This document shows positions 1 to 13,053 of a stretch of 64,000 bases of DNA, piece after piece. This DNA is from Lingula anatina. Lineage: Eukaryota > Brachiopoda > Lingulata > Lingulida > Lingulidae. Below the pieces are notes generated by a model, which was not told where the DNA came from, did not search any database, and was given only the letters and a program-made list of their open reading frames with translations. Within the stretch, counting starts at the first letter, position 1; each line of letters opens with the position of its first letter. The position numbers and the translations under genes were made by a program. The stretch is taken from NCBI RefSeq assembly GCF_001039355.2, contig NW_019775968.1, forward strand, positions 289,039 to 353,038, written 5' to 3'.

Positions 1-313
1 TATAGTAGTCAGAGGAGTGATGTGTCCCTGGGTTCCTCTAGTAGTGGAGGTATGGAAGGCATGGTGGAGGTGGTCAATATGGATAATGGTAAGAGACAGT
101 AGTTATTATTGATATATAGTAGTCAGAGGAGTGATGTGTCCCTGGGTTCCTCTAGTAGTGGAGGTATGGAAGGCATGGTGGAGGTGGTCAATATGGATAA
201 TGGTAAGAGACAGTAGTTATTATTGATATATAGTAGTCAGAGGAGTGATGTGTCCCTGGGTTCCTCTAGTAGTGGAGGTATGGAAGGCATGGTGGAGGTG
301 GTCAATATGGATA
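1..313. repeat. 114-bp tandem repeat, about 2.75 copies
   Basis: Near-identical units begin at 1, 115 and 229, and the third is cut off at 313 where the large transposon begins. The unit length is a multiple of three. On the plus strand each copy reads as a short open stretch rich in Ser and Gly that ends in Lys-Arg-Gln and a TAG stop. It may be a triplicated 3' coding end, but no gene is recognised. Confidence 0.9.
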
Positions 314-575
314 ATCCCTTACGAAAATTTCCTATAGGATCCTATAGGTTCCTATAGAATCCTATAGGAATTCCTATAGGATCCTATAGGAAAACCTCTC
401 TATAGGATTCCTATAGGAATTCCTATAGGAATCCTATAGGAATTTCTATAGGATCCTATAGGAAAGCTTCTCTATAGGATTTCCTATAGGAATTCCTATA
501 GGATCCTATAGGAAAGCTTCTGTATAGGGTTTTCTTTAGGATATCCTATAGGAAATTTTATAGGCAGCCCTATAG
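314..575. repeat. Left terminal repeat with subterminal TCCTATAGGA palindromes
   Basis: After the terminal CCCTTACGAAAATTT there are about 20 copies or near copies of the 10-bp palindrome TCCTATAGGA in roughly 260 bp, about a dozen of them exact. The same unit is found at the right end (13548-13656) and at a second right end (20428-20550). Known CACTA elements carry such arrays as binding sites for an element-encoded protein. Confidence 0.9.
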
Positions 576-634
576 GAAAAAAAATTATCCAAACAACATA
601 TTCTCAATAGTTCTCATATATTACATCTTCTATG

Positions 635-652
635 ATATATATTATATATATA

Positions 653-696
<44 letters not shown>

Positions 697-723
697 GTGT
701 GTGTGTGTGTGTGTGTGCGTGTG
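635..723. repeat. (AT)n then (GT)n compound microsatellite
   Basis: Alternating AT runs to about 695 and is followed by a GT run to 723. It lies inside the left end of the large transposon, between the subterminal repeats and the 3' end of the transposase gene. No coding meaning is assigned to it. Confidence 0.95.
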
Positions 724-1636
724 TTCTCTAGATCCTTGTATTTTTTTTTTCACTTTATTTTTTTTTATTTTTTCTTTGTATTTTTCATGTTCAAACAGTT
801 GTAAGTGGTTCACATGTCAGTTAAAAAGCTCCAAAATTTGTGATGTGTGGGTGAATGAAGTTGTAAAAAATTGGAGTGGTTATTACTAGGGACATAGTTA
901 TCTCAAATAGTAAAATTTTGATTACTGATGCATTTTGAAATTTTTAAAATATACATATCTATTAGTTTCTACATTTCCTACAAAAAAGAAAAAACCTTTG
1001 TTTGATATTATTCTTTTTTATTGTTCAAAGCTCATTGGAGTTGTCAGAATATGATATCAACTGTGGTACTTAAATCTGTGTAAGCACAGCATTAACAGAA
1101 ACTAAACATTTTAGGGAACAGTTTCAAATAGAGACAAAACTAAAAAAACTAAGAAAACATGTAAGTAAATAGGCAGTTACATCTATATACATGTACACAA
1201 GAGTGTCAGAGTGATATTTCATAAAAACTTTGCGTTTCAACACATTAATGTCTAAACAAAAGCAATCTCATATGTTGTATAAAATGTGTCTGCTAGGTTA
1301 ATATTACAAGAATTGAAATAATTTTCAAAAAATTGCTTGACAATCAAATTTAAGTAGTTTTCACGGGTTAACTTGATGAAATTCAAGACTTTCTCGTGGT
1401 TTATTTCAAATTCAAACACTTCTCAAGGTGCATAGCTTAAATTAAGTACTTGTCAAGGCTTTTCGATCAGAGGGAATTTAACTAAAGCTAAAACAACTAT
1501 GAATCACCAAGTGAAATATCGCATGCACATGAGAACACAATATTATTTTTATAATAACAATACAATCTAAGTAATTAATATCAATGAATCTGCACAGCAA
1601 AACAAACTACTATCTAATAACATATGTGCACTAGAG

Positions 1637-4600
1637 CTAGTTATCATAAAACCTGCAAGGTAACTCACATAAAAATAATCTGTGTCTCAACTTCAAGCAT
1701 ATGCATTTTTTTATAATGTTTACAGGTGAAATAGCCAATATTCGGTTTGACTCACTAACTTCTGGCAAAAATTCTGACACTGCACCTAGTTCCACATCTC
1801 TGAAGAGATCCCGCTTAACACATTCAAGTTCTTTTAACAAAACAACATTGTGTACAGCACACTGGCAATACTGGAGCTCATCAGTCTCACAACTGCAATG
1901 TGGTTTAACCACATAAAGTCCCACAACTCTTCCATACTTGCCACCCATAAACTTAACATACGAGTTGTTGTGCCTCACTGCACGTGTATACTGACTGCTT
2001 GAGAACAAAATATTATTCATACAAAATTTATGGTAAACGATTGCGGAGAGGTTGTTTAAATCGCAGTTCAAGAATTCCATAATAGAAATAGTCTCTGCAA
2101 TAGTCAATGCTGTCTTCTTTCCTTTCCCAATGGAAAAAAGCCCCTCGTCCAAAATCTTTTTACTCTTCATAGAAGGTGAACTGCCAGTAAGCTCATTAAA
2201 CAAACTCATTACATCAGAATCATGATCTTCTGTCACACAATTCCTGGCCAAAGCTGGCAATATCCTGATCAAATTAAAGGTTGAACAAATCTGCTGTGGC
2301 ACACACTGAGTTCCAGCAAATAATTTCAAAAGATCATGGTTTTTACTTTCAAAAGTAAAGGCTGAAGTTGCCCACAATGGTCCACACATCTTCACTCCAT
2401 GCGCCAAGTGTGTTAACTGGTGCACATTGAATGTGCATGCAGAAAGCTTGTACAGCTCCTCCATTTGAAGAACAAACTTGGCTAAGCAGGCATCTGCCAC
2501 TGCTATAGTAGTAGGTGTGATGCTCTCACCTAACAAACAGTACACACCATAAATGAGCAAAAAAAAATGTTGATGGTATACTGTAGGCAAGATACCGTAA
2601 AAAACAACAAGGCCGTACATTAGTAAAGACCTCCATTCTGATGACTTCCAGAACTTTCTTTCTTTGATTGAGCGTGGTGACCGGCTAATCTCTGATGGGG
2701 GACTGATGCTCAACAACCTATTATCAATGGCAGCACTGCTTCTTCCCACATAATATGGCTCCTCGTGATTCGGCGGATCTAACCATAGTGATGTCAACTG
2801 CCGCATTACTCCCTGGCACACACCATGCATGTATTCTGGAGTCATCCCATTTACAACATCAAATGTTGGCAGCTGCTGAATCACTGAAAGGCCCTTTACA
2901 CCTTTCACAGCTTCATTTGCTTCTTCTGCTAGCAAAGCATACTCCCCTTGTTTGCTATCAGTACGCATTGGCACCTCCCTGTACGGATAATATCTTGTTG
3001 GAGGACCTCTCCCTGTAACAACGGTTTCACCTTGGTGCTCACACCAGTCACACCCAAATTGTCCATTGTACTGTTTACAGTTCCTGATCAAAGCCCTTGC
3101 AGGGCTGTCTGCGCAACAAATTAGTGGAAAAACTCTGCGTTGAACACCTTGAAAACTGAATGTATTTTCTTCAAGATGAATACATTCATCGATAAAAGGC
3201 CTCAAAAACGTATTCATGTTACTCGGTTTGCTATGTCCGAACCAAAGTCCAGTTAATAGAATATTTTCAGAACGAAGATGTGGGGGAAGCTCATTAACAA
3301 AACACTGCACTGGCCAAATTTGGTACCCAGATGACTTAAAGATTGGGATGCCATCACTGTTCCACGTAAGTGTTAAGTCATTCCCAGTGAGCTTATGTTT
3401 TTGGATTAAACTTTTGTACAGATGTGAATTTGTTATATCTGTAATGGCGCTGGCAGCTGACAATTTCTCTATATTGCGGTTCGTCAAATGACGACTCAGT
3501 TTATCATTTCGTAAAATGTCCAACAACTGTTCTTTTATGGGGATATATAAGAAGAATGTCCCATCCTTGATCGCTTGCTCCCCATCAAATGCTTCTCCAC
3601 ATGATCCACAGATCTGCCTCGCCTTTTCTCTACCCAGGTAGGAGGTGCATGATGGGCAATAAAAGTGGACCTAAAAATCAAATAATATAAACTAAAAAAT
3701 AACAAAAGCTCATTTCCATTTAAAAGATAATAATAATAATAACAATTTATTAAAATTGCAACCAATAAAAGAGCATCGAAATCTGTCTTAAACTTTGGTA
3801 AGTTGAATCTTTTGTTTGATCTTAAAATATGATTGTCCTTGATAAATAGCATTTCCCTGGCATTTTGAAAAAAAAAAATATATGCCTCTTATATTTAACC
3901 CCTTTTACCAAGTCAATACCCCATATAAATAAAACATATACCTGGGTCTCTCCATTACAAAAAGCTTTGTAGAATTTATATTTTGTCGCAGGAAATGCAT
4001 TGGGCAGAAGTACCCCCAAGATGCTTAACATGTCATTCAATGCAGCATCTGTCAGATTATGTCGAAGTATGAAGGCCACAATCAACAAAAGACCCTGTGC
4101 TTTGCTCAATGTAGCACCTGTATACAGTGGGTCATTGCCATCTCTAATGTTCCATCCCTGAAAAGAAATTAATATTCTTAATGAATTAACCCCCACTGTA
4201 GAGTCCGACTTTCAAGATACAGTCAATGTCATGTCAAGGTCACACATTTCCACAACAAACTATACACATATTTATATAATTGAATTACATGGTTACTTAA
4301 CTTAAAACAGAATGGTCCACAAAACTTTTTGTAAAATGGAAACTATTGATATTGAAAATGTGTTATAATATATTCATTTTGTCAACACATGCTTAGGCAT
4401 GTAGTGTTTTGATTGTGAAGTTTCTGGAATTTTTACTTTTTCTGCAATTCAGATTTTTATGCCTCATTAAATTATAACTTAAGTATGGCACAAAATATGC
4501 TGTTGTATAAAAATGAAACTCCGTTATCCTGCCATACACTTTTTGTCAAGTAACAATGAAAGCTTACCCTCGGGTCATCATCATGCTCCTCCTGCTGTAT

Positions 4601-7476
4601 ATTGTCACAATCTCTTGTAAAATAATCCTGAAATTATATCAATACCAATTAATTCCTTTTATAAAATAACACATTATGGGAGCATAAACATTCCGATTAA
4701 AAAAAGAACCTTTTATCAAGTTAATAAATGTTGCAAGAAACAAATCACATTTGTGAAGGAAATAACAGTGCAACATAGACTTGAAGCCAAAAGCTCAAGT
4801 AATTTTACCTTTAGTTAGTCAATTTAGTTGTTCTATATAGACCTTACTACCTATCTTGGTGGTATGGATAGTATGCATAAGCTAGTAAAAATAGATGTTA
4901 ATACTGAAATTTTAAAAATCAAATTATGAGCGAAAAAAGCCTCACATTACCAATGTACTCAAATTTACCTGACCATCTTCATTTTCATCTTGTCTAGTTT
5001 CATTTTCTCCTGACAAACTAGCATCTGGGCCTTCTGAATAATAAACTTCATGGACCAAAACCTGAAGAACAAGAAAAATCATTATTCTTCGGTACAGATA
5101 ATACAAAATCTCACAATAAGACCTATAAAAAAGTAGCATTTTATTTTTCATAATAAAACGAAGAAGGCAACACCGCCATTGTGTGTTGATACTAAGTTGA
5201 GGTTGACAAAACCAAATAAACCAAACTAAATGATTTCTAAGCGAACAAGTTATCCATTATTCTAAATTATAAGGTTTAGGATTTTACCAGCAATAGTGCA
5301 ATTACCTGATCTGCAACCTCATCATGACAACTTTCTTCATTACTCATGTGCATAGATGTCTCTGTTAAATCTTCAAATTTCTCCTGCTGTAGAGATAAAA
5401 AAATCACAATATTTTATAATTATATATATCTTTATTTTCGTATAAAGGCATTTTGCCCAGATTACAATATATAAATAGTTCATATAACCTAACTATTGCG
5501 ATGCGGAGAGCTCATGTACATGCAATATCCGTTGCAAAGAAAGATTCTCTTTTTCTAAATGCATAATAAACATAATTAATTAAATTATATAGGCATGAGG
5601 TAATCTTGGTAATTTAAAACCAAGAAATTGTCCAAAACATAAACATGCTACCCTTAATCAAATACTAGTAATAGTACTCCTTTCTATTTAATATATTGGC
5701 TCTGAAATGTCTCCTTTTCAAACACTAGAACTTTATTTTATTTTAGTTAGTATAATGCAAACAGGATAATCCAATGTTTATACAGGTAAGTGTGAAAGTT
5801 AAAATATATATATATCCATAGTGTAGCAGTACATATATAAATTGATGGATATCAAGATGCAAACTGGTGCAAAACTTGGAATAACTTTGCGTCTAAAATG
5901 TCACACACTTACCTGATCAGCTGATGTTTCAGGGATAATTTCCCCAGAAAACAAAGGTCCATCTGGGGCATCTAAATAAAGATCAGCTGACAGTACCTGG
6001 CGACAAAGAGAATGAATCATCAAAATACTTTGAATCAGCACTTGCAAATGGGGATCAAATATTCATTCATAATTTATATTCAACATTCATGTGCTGGGTT
6101 TAAAACAAGTAAAAACTAAAAGTCATTATCTTAAAACAGTCTGTAAGCCTTTAAGGCAATCTTTTTTTTCTAGCATATAGGGCTGCATTGCTCATTTTCA
6201 GGATGACCACCATTGAATGTCATTTACCTCGTCTGATGTCCCATCCAAGCACAATTGCTTCTTCTCTCTATAAGCTGTCCTACGTGGTATGTCCATCTCA
6301 CTGTTATACCTCTTGTATGGGCCTCTTTTCTTCATGCTTTGACAGTAGTACTAAAAAATGTACACATATATTCACTATATTTTCCTATTTCCCTGATTAG
6401 TATGCACCAGTTTTCAGACATGTACATTAATGTGCAATTCACCATATAATATTGGCTGCAACTCCTGTGCTTTAAGCTACATTTATAATTGATTCAGTTT
6501 GCTTTTATGGGGTAAATTCATGCTGTAAGAAACAAGCATCTCCTCTTTATTTATTTGATTCAGTTGATCTTTAGAGAGGTTAGCACTGAGAGTTTTAGAA
6601 TAAATATGTGAGCAGAATGTTGAAAGAAAAAACAATGCTCAATGTAAACAAAGAAAACTCTAGATGCCAACACAATTATTAGTCATATTTACCTGATCAT
6701 CTTCCTTTTCATCTTGTCTTGTTCCATTTCCTGATTTCTGCGCCAAAATCTGACCACCAAAGAAAAGTTACTTAAAATCTAAGAAATACACAATGGCAAG
6801 GCAAGAGTTACAAAATCAAAATTTAAGTTTTGTTACTAGAACCAGTTTCAAAACAAGTATAAACATCATCTTAAAACAGTCTGTTTACAAGCATTTTACT
6901 CTTTAATGTAGAAATAATTGAAATAACAGTATTAGTTGAGGCTAAAGTATTCAGTTTTTTCTTTTGTATTGGGCTGTGTTGCTCATTTTCAGGATGTCAT
7001 TTACCTCGTCTGATGTCCCATCCAAGCACAATTGCTTCTTCTCTCTATAAGCTGTCCTACGTGGTATGTCCATCTCACTGTTATACCTCTTGTATGGGCC
7101 TCTTTTACTCCTGCTAGGAGAGAGGCACTAAAAATAAATTGAACTTGAGTATCTTGCATTTGAAACAACTTCAACTTGTGGCATTATTATTGCTTTTTGA
7201 ATGAGACCTAGTAATCTGCAACCAAGAGTTCTGTGATATAACTTACTACAGAATGGAGGAAAATTCTAGTTCTCTATATTAAACAATTTTGTCACATCAT
7301 TATGATTATTATATAAGTTGGACAAAACCACTCTGTAAAAAATTAATTAACATAATAATCCAGAAATGATGTCATATATACCTGACTGCCATCATTTTCA
7401 TCTTGTTTATTACCAATTCCTGCTTCATTTTCCAAAACCTGGAGACCAGGAACAATAGTTACTTAAAATCAAAGGA

Positions 7477-7520
<44 letters not shown>

Positions 7521-7979
7521 CAATAATCTTTCCCAATTAATAAAAACTACTAAGCATTTTATTTTTCTTTACAAGAAAATCTGCGGGTCCGTAAGTCGAT
7601 GTTTTATATCCTAATAATATAGGCTTGAATCACTTTATATTGAATTTCCACATAACGTACACTTTTCAGTCCAGAGGACAAACACTACCAAATATCGTCC
7701 CGGTCCTTTTTATTTTTAGGCAGTCATGACCGGGACGCAAGTGTCCCCGTATCTGAAAAAGCTATGCTTTACTATAAATCATAATAATAATGTGTTGCAT
7801 AACAGTCGGTGTTGATCGTAAGCCTGACTAAATTGATAAAATCATAAAAATAAGCTTCTGATTCCATTTACCTCGTCTGATGTCCAATCCGAGCGCAATT
7901 CCTTCTTCCATCTATAAGCTGTCCTACGTGGGATGTCCGTCTCACTAATATACCTCTTGTATGGGCCTCGTTTACTCAT
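1637..7979 (-). CDS. TNP2-type transposase of an EnSpm/CACTA-like element, multi-exon
   Basis: This is the predicted transposase that would cut and rejoin the element ends. Coding exons on the minus strand are 7979-7872, 7438-7382, 6749-6693, 5996-5913, 5386-5306, 5061-4969, 4627-4568, 4157-3942 and 3670-1637. Each has AG/GT borders and a length divisible by three, giving about 930 residues if all are used. The start reads MSKRGPYKRY. The 5' exons are short and acidic. The 3670 exon opens with paired CxxC motifs (CPSC and CGSC), then SDG, FGCDWC and FTFES blocks that I take to supply the DDE residues and the C2C motif of the CMC superfamily. No stop or frameshift was found. The gene is head-to-head with the BEN gene. 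Family assignment is from recognised motifs; exon use is inferred. Confidence 0.75.
6228..7112 (-). repeat. Two extra copies of the transposase first exon
   Basis: Sequences at 7112-7005 and 6335-6228 are close copies of the first coding exon (7979-7872), including the donor and some intron. The 6335 copy keeps an ATG and would start MKKRGPYKRY, so it could be an alternative first exon. In the 7112 copy the ATG has become AGG. If the 7112 copy were used as an internal exon in phase 0 it would meet a stop at once. Each copy is followed downstream by a short acidic exon starting Val-Leu or Ile-Leu, so the duplicated unit was first exon plus acidic exon. Confidence 0.75.
7490..7519. repeat. Poly(A) tract after a short CA run
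   Basis: A short CACA run leads into about 28 consecutive A residues, within the first intron of the transposase gene. Confidence 0.9.
7697..7746. other. Hairpin with GTCCCGGTC/GACCGGGAC arms
   Basis: Perfect 9-bp inverted arms at 7697-7705 and 7738-7746 are separated by 32 bases. They lie in the first intron of the transposase gene and are GC-rich against an AT-rich background. No function is assigned. Confidence 0.5.
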
Positions 7980-8638
7980 TATGCTACATGTAGGCAAGGA
8001 TGTAGGACAACAGTATGAAAAAAACCTGTATCGCGTATTTCACTGCTTACCGCCAATGACGACGATCTCGTTTTTGAACGAGATTCTGTAATCTCCAATC
8101 AAGTATTTCAATGTGATTTTTAAAAGTTTTATATTAAAATATTTAAAAAATGGGCATGTATCGTTAAAATCTAAATTAATACTCACCGATTCAACCACTT
8201 CCGTTTTTTAACTTTACTAAGTATATTTCTTTGACTAATCATAAATTCATCAAATCTAATCTCCCGTCATGCACCAGTTAGCTGGAGTGGAGGATAAGAT
8301 TCGGTACAGCATTCGGCATTACTCGTGTGCATTCGCCATACTCTTCCGGACATATACGAATGAATTAAGCTTGATTATCGCCCGCAGTTTTATATTCTTG
8401 TCCATCTTTAAAATGAAAAACGAGAAATCATGAATAAAAAAACAAAAAATATGTCCTAGAACTTCTCTGGAGTAAAATTTGTGTAAAAATAAATCTGGTC
8501 GTGTGAAGTCGGAATTTTCCGAGATCATCCAACCAGTGGCCTCGGTTGGAAAAGCATTTAGTTCAGATTCGAAGACGTTGGAGCACGGACGTGTCTAGAG
8601 ACGAGTCGTAGTTATTTGCCCTATTTCGTCTTTACAAA
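7980..8638. promoter_or_regulatory. Shared intergenic region between divergent transposon genes
   Basis: About 660 bp separate the start codons of the transposase (7979, minus) and the BEN gene (8639, plus). This stretch must hold both 5' leaders and probably both promoters. No strong TATA box or CpG block stands out, and the position alone supports the call. Confidence 0.5.
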
Positions 8639-11600
8639 ATGAAGTTTGCATTGTTTGAGTTCACTAGTGATCTTAGTTGTGTGGTAGGAGATTGCAGCTG
8701 GATACATGGACAACCTAAACTGGACCCTGAGACTTGGGATTTCAGTAAAGAGGTCATAGTCAAGTGGCCCGGAAAGCGAAAACAACAGACAGACTATTAT
8801 GGAGCCAGGATTGTGAAATTTGGAGGTATGCGATGTTGTTAGAATAATGTTTCACTTGTATTTTTAATTGCATACGAAAACTTGGTAGACCTCTATTTGC
8901 GCAATAAGGACAAGCAAAAATACAAAGTAAACAAAAAACAAAATTGCGTCCAGCTGCTTTAGAGTATCAGTGTTTAAGACCATTGAAAGCCAATGAAACT
9001 GTTTAAATAATGAATTAAGGAAATTAGGCTTTTAATTTCATATTTAAGTACCACAGGGTTCCAATCCTACCAATATGAGCACTGCTTTTAAGCACAAAAG
9101 ATGCATTTAATTTCCCTTCATTCACACACGAAAACAGGTTAAGGAAAAAAGTCAGGCATTATGTTCGAAAATTGGCCAGTTGTGTCTCTAACAAGCACAA
9201 TGTCTATATCTATCTATGTGTTTTACATTTAAACGCATTTTTTTTTGCTTAAAAGCAGTGCTCATCTTGGTAGGATTGGAACCCAGTGGTACTTAAGTAT
9301 GAAATGAAAAGTCTTATTTCCTCAATCCATTATTTAAACTGTTTCATTGTCTCTTAATCTGTAATTTATGGTCTTAAACACGTCTTGGAGCTGGGACTTA
9401 CTCTTGCTTTGATGGAGATGTGCTTCCCTTATGTTCATATATGGGAAAAAATATAAAATAAATTAAATAAATCCCCGCAAATTGTTTAAATGAGCTGAAA
9501 GTGCAGTTTGGTGAATGTATATAACTGACTCAGTGTTGAAAAGTACCATATCCATAATCCAGTCAAAAACTTACCTGTCACATTTACTAGCTTTGGGAGT
9601 CAACAGTAATTATTATAATTGGCATCCTCCATGATAAAACCAATTGCTTTGTGAGGATATTGCTATTGGGAAGGTGTGAATTTACAGCTCATCCAGGTGA
9701 GAAATTGTCTGTTATCTGCTACTGCATTATCACTAATAATGGGTGGCAGTTGAAGGAAATTTTATCTCTCAATCAGTGCACAGCAGTTAATTACAAAAGC
9801 AGGTGAAGGAAATCATCCAGGTGAATGACTTACCCACCCTGACAGGGGATAAGACACGTCAAGTCCTGTGAAGTTTGATGTAATCCCATTCTTTAAGATA
9901 AAAAGGCTTGATCATATCAGTGCAATCCACCAGGTAATTTGCTGTGGGTTTCATATAATTAGCCAGTTTGTTGTAACATGAACCAAACTATAAGAATGCC
10001 CTACACATAACAGGTTCGGTTTGTTTCCCTTCACAACATTACATTCTCATGTAAAACAAATACATTTACATGTTTATGTTTGTATATAATTTTAGATGAT
10101 AAGAAGACACTCGTGGAGTTTTTGGACAGTTATGTGGCAACAGGCGACTGTAACACACCCACAAGAGGGAGAGAAGGTGGAAAAAGCAAGAGAATGACCA
10201 AGAAAAACTCCAAGTATGAAAGTGACGAGGATGATGAGGAAGAGGATGATTGCACAGCAATAAAAAAGGTAAATTTTATTTGTAAATTGATTTTTTTCAA
10301 GTGTTAAAAACACCCGAAGTGCTGACGGCAAGTGAAAGTTACCTAGCATAAATTATCATCAAAGGCAGTTTTTCAAGTTTATGTATTAAACCCATTGACC
10401 AAAAGATTGATTCACATCAACTGTGGCATTTCAGTAATACAAAAACAACAAAAATTTTTAAAAGCATGTTTTAAAAAATGGAATATCTGTACTTTTTAGC
10501 TACCTCCAGCAAAGAAAACAAAAAGAAGCTTGGATTCGACTTCTATGTTGGCTATCAGGAAGAAATTGGAGGAAAAACTGGAAGATGCAATTAAGGTAAA
10601 AATTCAAAAATGTTTCAAACAAATTGAACACATGGTGTACTATTATGAAATATAGTAAACTAAGCATTAAGCTCTGAAGTTGCAATACAGTAGAAAAAAC
10701 TGAGAATAATCACATTTTGTAATTTTTGATAAATGATTTCTTGAAATGTGCATTACAATTGTGAGATAAAGTACATATCTTTGTGAAAAAATTTTAATTT
10801 CCTCTAATTAGCATAGTTTTTGTTGTAGCCGCAAGATGGACAAATGGAAGTGAATCCCAATGACGAGGTATTATATTGATTTGTTACACATATCATAGTC
10901 ATTTCTTGTGACAGTATTGTATGGACTGAGGCTTCTGATCATATTATGAGGGATATTTTTGTTTCTTTTAATCCTAATTGTTTTTGTGTTAGGGCTTGAT
11001 ATTAAACTATAATTACCTGATTTGTATTATTTTTTACTGAACTGGTACAAACTTTTTACCCCATAGGGATTCAGTTTTATCAATACAGTTGTTCCTTTTC
11101 TTTGTTCATTAGTGTGAGCTTAGGAGACTGAAAGAAGAAAACAGGATGCTGAAAGAGGAAAATGAAAATTTGAAAAGTGTGATAGCCAACATGAGAGGTG
11201 AGATTTCTTTATTCCGATTAAGTTTAATTGAAACATGGATAACAACTTTTCTATATTTCACAGAAAAACATTGTAAATAACTCATATATATAATATATTC
11301 TATTTTACTACAAAACAGTAGTTAAAGTAATTTTTCTGAAAACTGTGCTTGTCATCTTAAGAGATTATTGCAAACGACAAACTTAAAAAAAAACAGGGAC
11401 TAACTTTGATTGTAGAAATAGATTCATTAACCATTGGCAAGTATGGGAATATTGTTGTTTATCCCAGGAAAATTAATTTTTTGGCTGCAGTGAACAGTTG
11501 TATTCCCTTTAAAACGTGGCACATCTTGTGTTTGATACTACGACTTTTACAAAAGAAAAAACGTTATTGATAAAGTCATTTTATTGTTTTGTTAAATTCA

Positions 11601-13053
11601 ACATGTATTTAATTTATAACGTTTTCTAGCATTAGCATCAGTTGAGAGACTGGTGGGACAATTAACATCTGCTGTCAGTCAAGTCCAAGCAATTGGCAAC
11701 AGTTCCAACAGAGCAGTGACCCCAGCAACACCCCAATCTGTAAAAATTGCCAGCAGCTGTACAAGAACGCCATCCCCTGCAACGCCCCAAACTGTAATAA
11801 GTTCAAGCAACTCCTCAAGGTCTTCATCCGCTGAGAGTGATGACGAGAACATGGTAATCACATTTTCATCATAAAAATCAACATGATTATTATTTTTTAA
11901 ATAATGCTCCTTGTTGTGTGTCTATTTAGTTTTTTTTTTTTTTTACAATTTCTTCAGTTGTCAACATAAAGTGGTAGTCAAGTGGAAGTATTAATGTGTA
12001 AGGGAGCTTTTTTGTCATTAAATTTGAAAATGCTTTTTTTCTGGATGACCTTGAATGGCTGTCTCAGTATTGTAACGGTTAATCACATTATTTAAAAAAT
12101 TGTCTTACAAGAACAACATACTTATCAGCGTAACTTGTCAAAGTGCTTGAATTTCTGCTAAACCTACCCTTTAATGGATTAATTGCCAAATTCCTCACAA
12201 ACAAATGAACCGCAATTTATCAAAAAGGAACGTTTTTCACTATGTACATCTTTGTTATGGTTATTAGGGGCTACATTTGTCAAAGCAATTAAGCTGCAAC
12301 TTGAAATTATGGCACATCTTTTTATTCGTACCATACAACAATTACACCTTGTCAGCATGTTCACCAAGTGTAAATTGTCCCCATGTATTAAGGTGATGAC
12401 AATGTCCCTTTGTATTGTTTACAGGTTCTTCTTTATCCTGGACTGAGTATCCACAGAGAGGAAAAGGCTCTTTTAGAGCGTAATCGCGATCCCAAAAAGT
12501 TCATTTATTGTTTAATGGATTTCCTGTGGTCCCGGGATGTCCTGGCAACCCACAGTTTGACTGGGAAATCATGCAATGCCCACAAGGACAAGGGAGCAAA
12601 GCCCCAGCTAAACCAAGCTAAAGTTGTTGCTATGTGTGGTAAGTTATTTGGGTAATGCACTTTTATTATAACTGCTAAATGACTGGTAGAAATGTTTGAA
12701 AATCATTTATTTCTTTTAAATTATAACTGTCATTCATTTTCTTTTAAGATGTTCTATGGTCTTTCCAGTATGCAATGGTCACTGTAGTGTAAATAAAGAA
12801 AAAAAACTTGTGACAGATAGTCTGAGTAAATCTAAATTTATTTTCACAATAAAAGCTTTTAATAATATTTATTTAATGTCCTATTTTGCATTTTGATTTT
12901 TAGCCTGACAAGAAAATGGCCAACAGGTTCTATAACACTGTTCTTTTTTAATTTTCAGATTACGTTTGCAAACGATTTGCAATAACGGACCAGGAGGCTA
13001 AAAGGGCTATCACGGCCAAATTAAACAATGTCCAGAAATTGATAAGGAACTGA
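8639..13053 (+). CDS. BEN-domain protein encoded by the CACTA-like transposon
   Basis: Eight exons with consistent splice sites and phases are 8639-8825, 10096-10268, 10500-10595, 10829-10867, 11113-11197, 11630-11853, 12425-12638 and 12959-13053. They encode 370 residues. Residues 1-75 form a compact region with YYGARIVKFGDD, like the N-terminal module of other BEN proteins. Then come an acidic stretch (ESDEDDEEEDD), a coiled coil in exon 5, a Ser/Thr/Pro linker in exon 6, and a C-terminal BEN domain from about residue 269 (VLATHSLTG, AITAKLNNVQKLIRN). BEN domains bind DNA and are often found in chromatin repressors. An AATAAA lies at 13199. The gene is divergent from the transposase. I infer a TNPA-like role at the element ends; binding to the palindromes is untested. 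Confidence 0.8.
8970..9381. mobile_element. Palindromic MITE in intron 1 of the BEN gene
   Basis: Long imperfect inverted arms start GTGTTTAAGACCAT at 8970 and end with its complement at 9381. The homology runs inwards about 140 bp on each side to AGCACTGCTTTTAAGC and its complement. There is no coding capacity. A clear target-site duplication was not found, so the superfamily is unknown. Confidence 0.7.

Noticed and set aside
1701-3491. Plus-strand frames of 70-90 codons
   Set aside because: They are antisense to the transposase exon 3670-1637 and show no domain or splice support.
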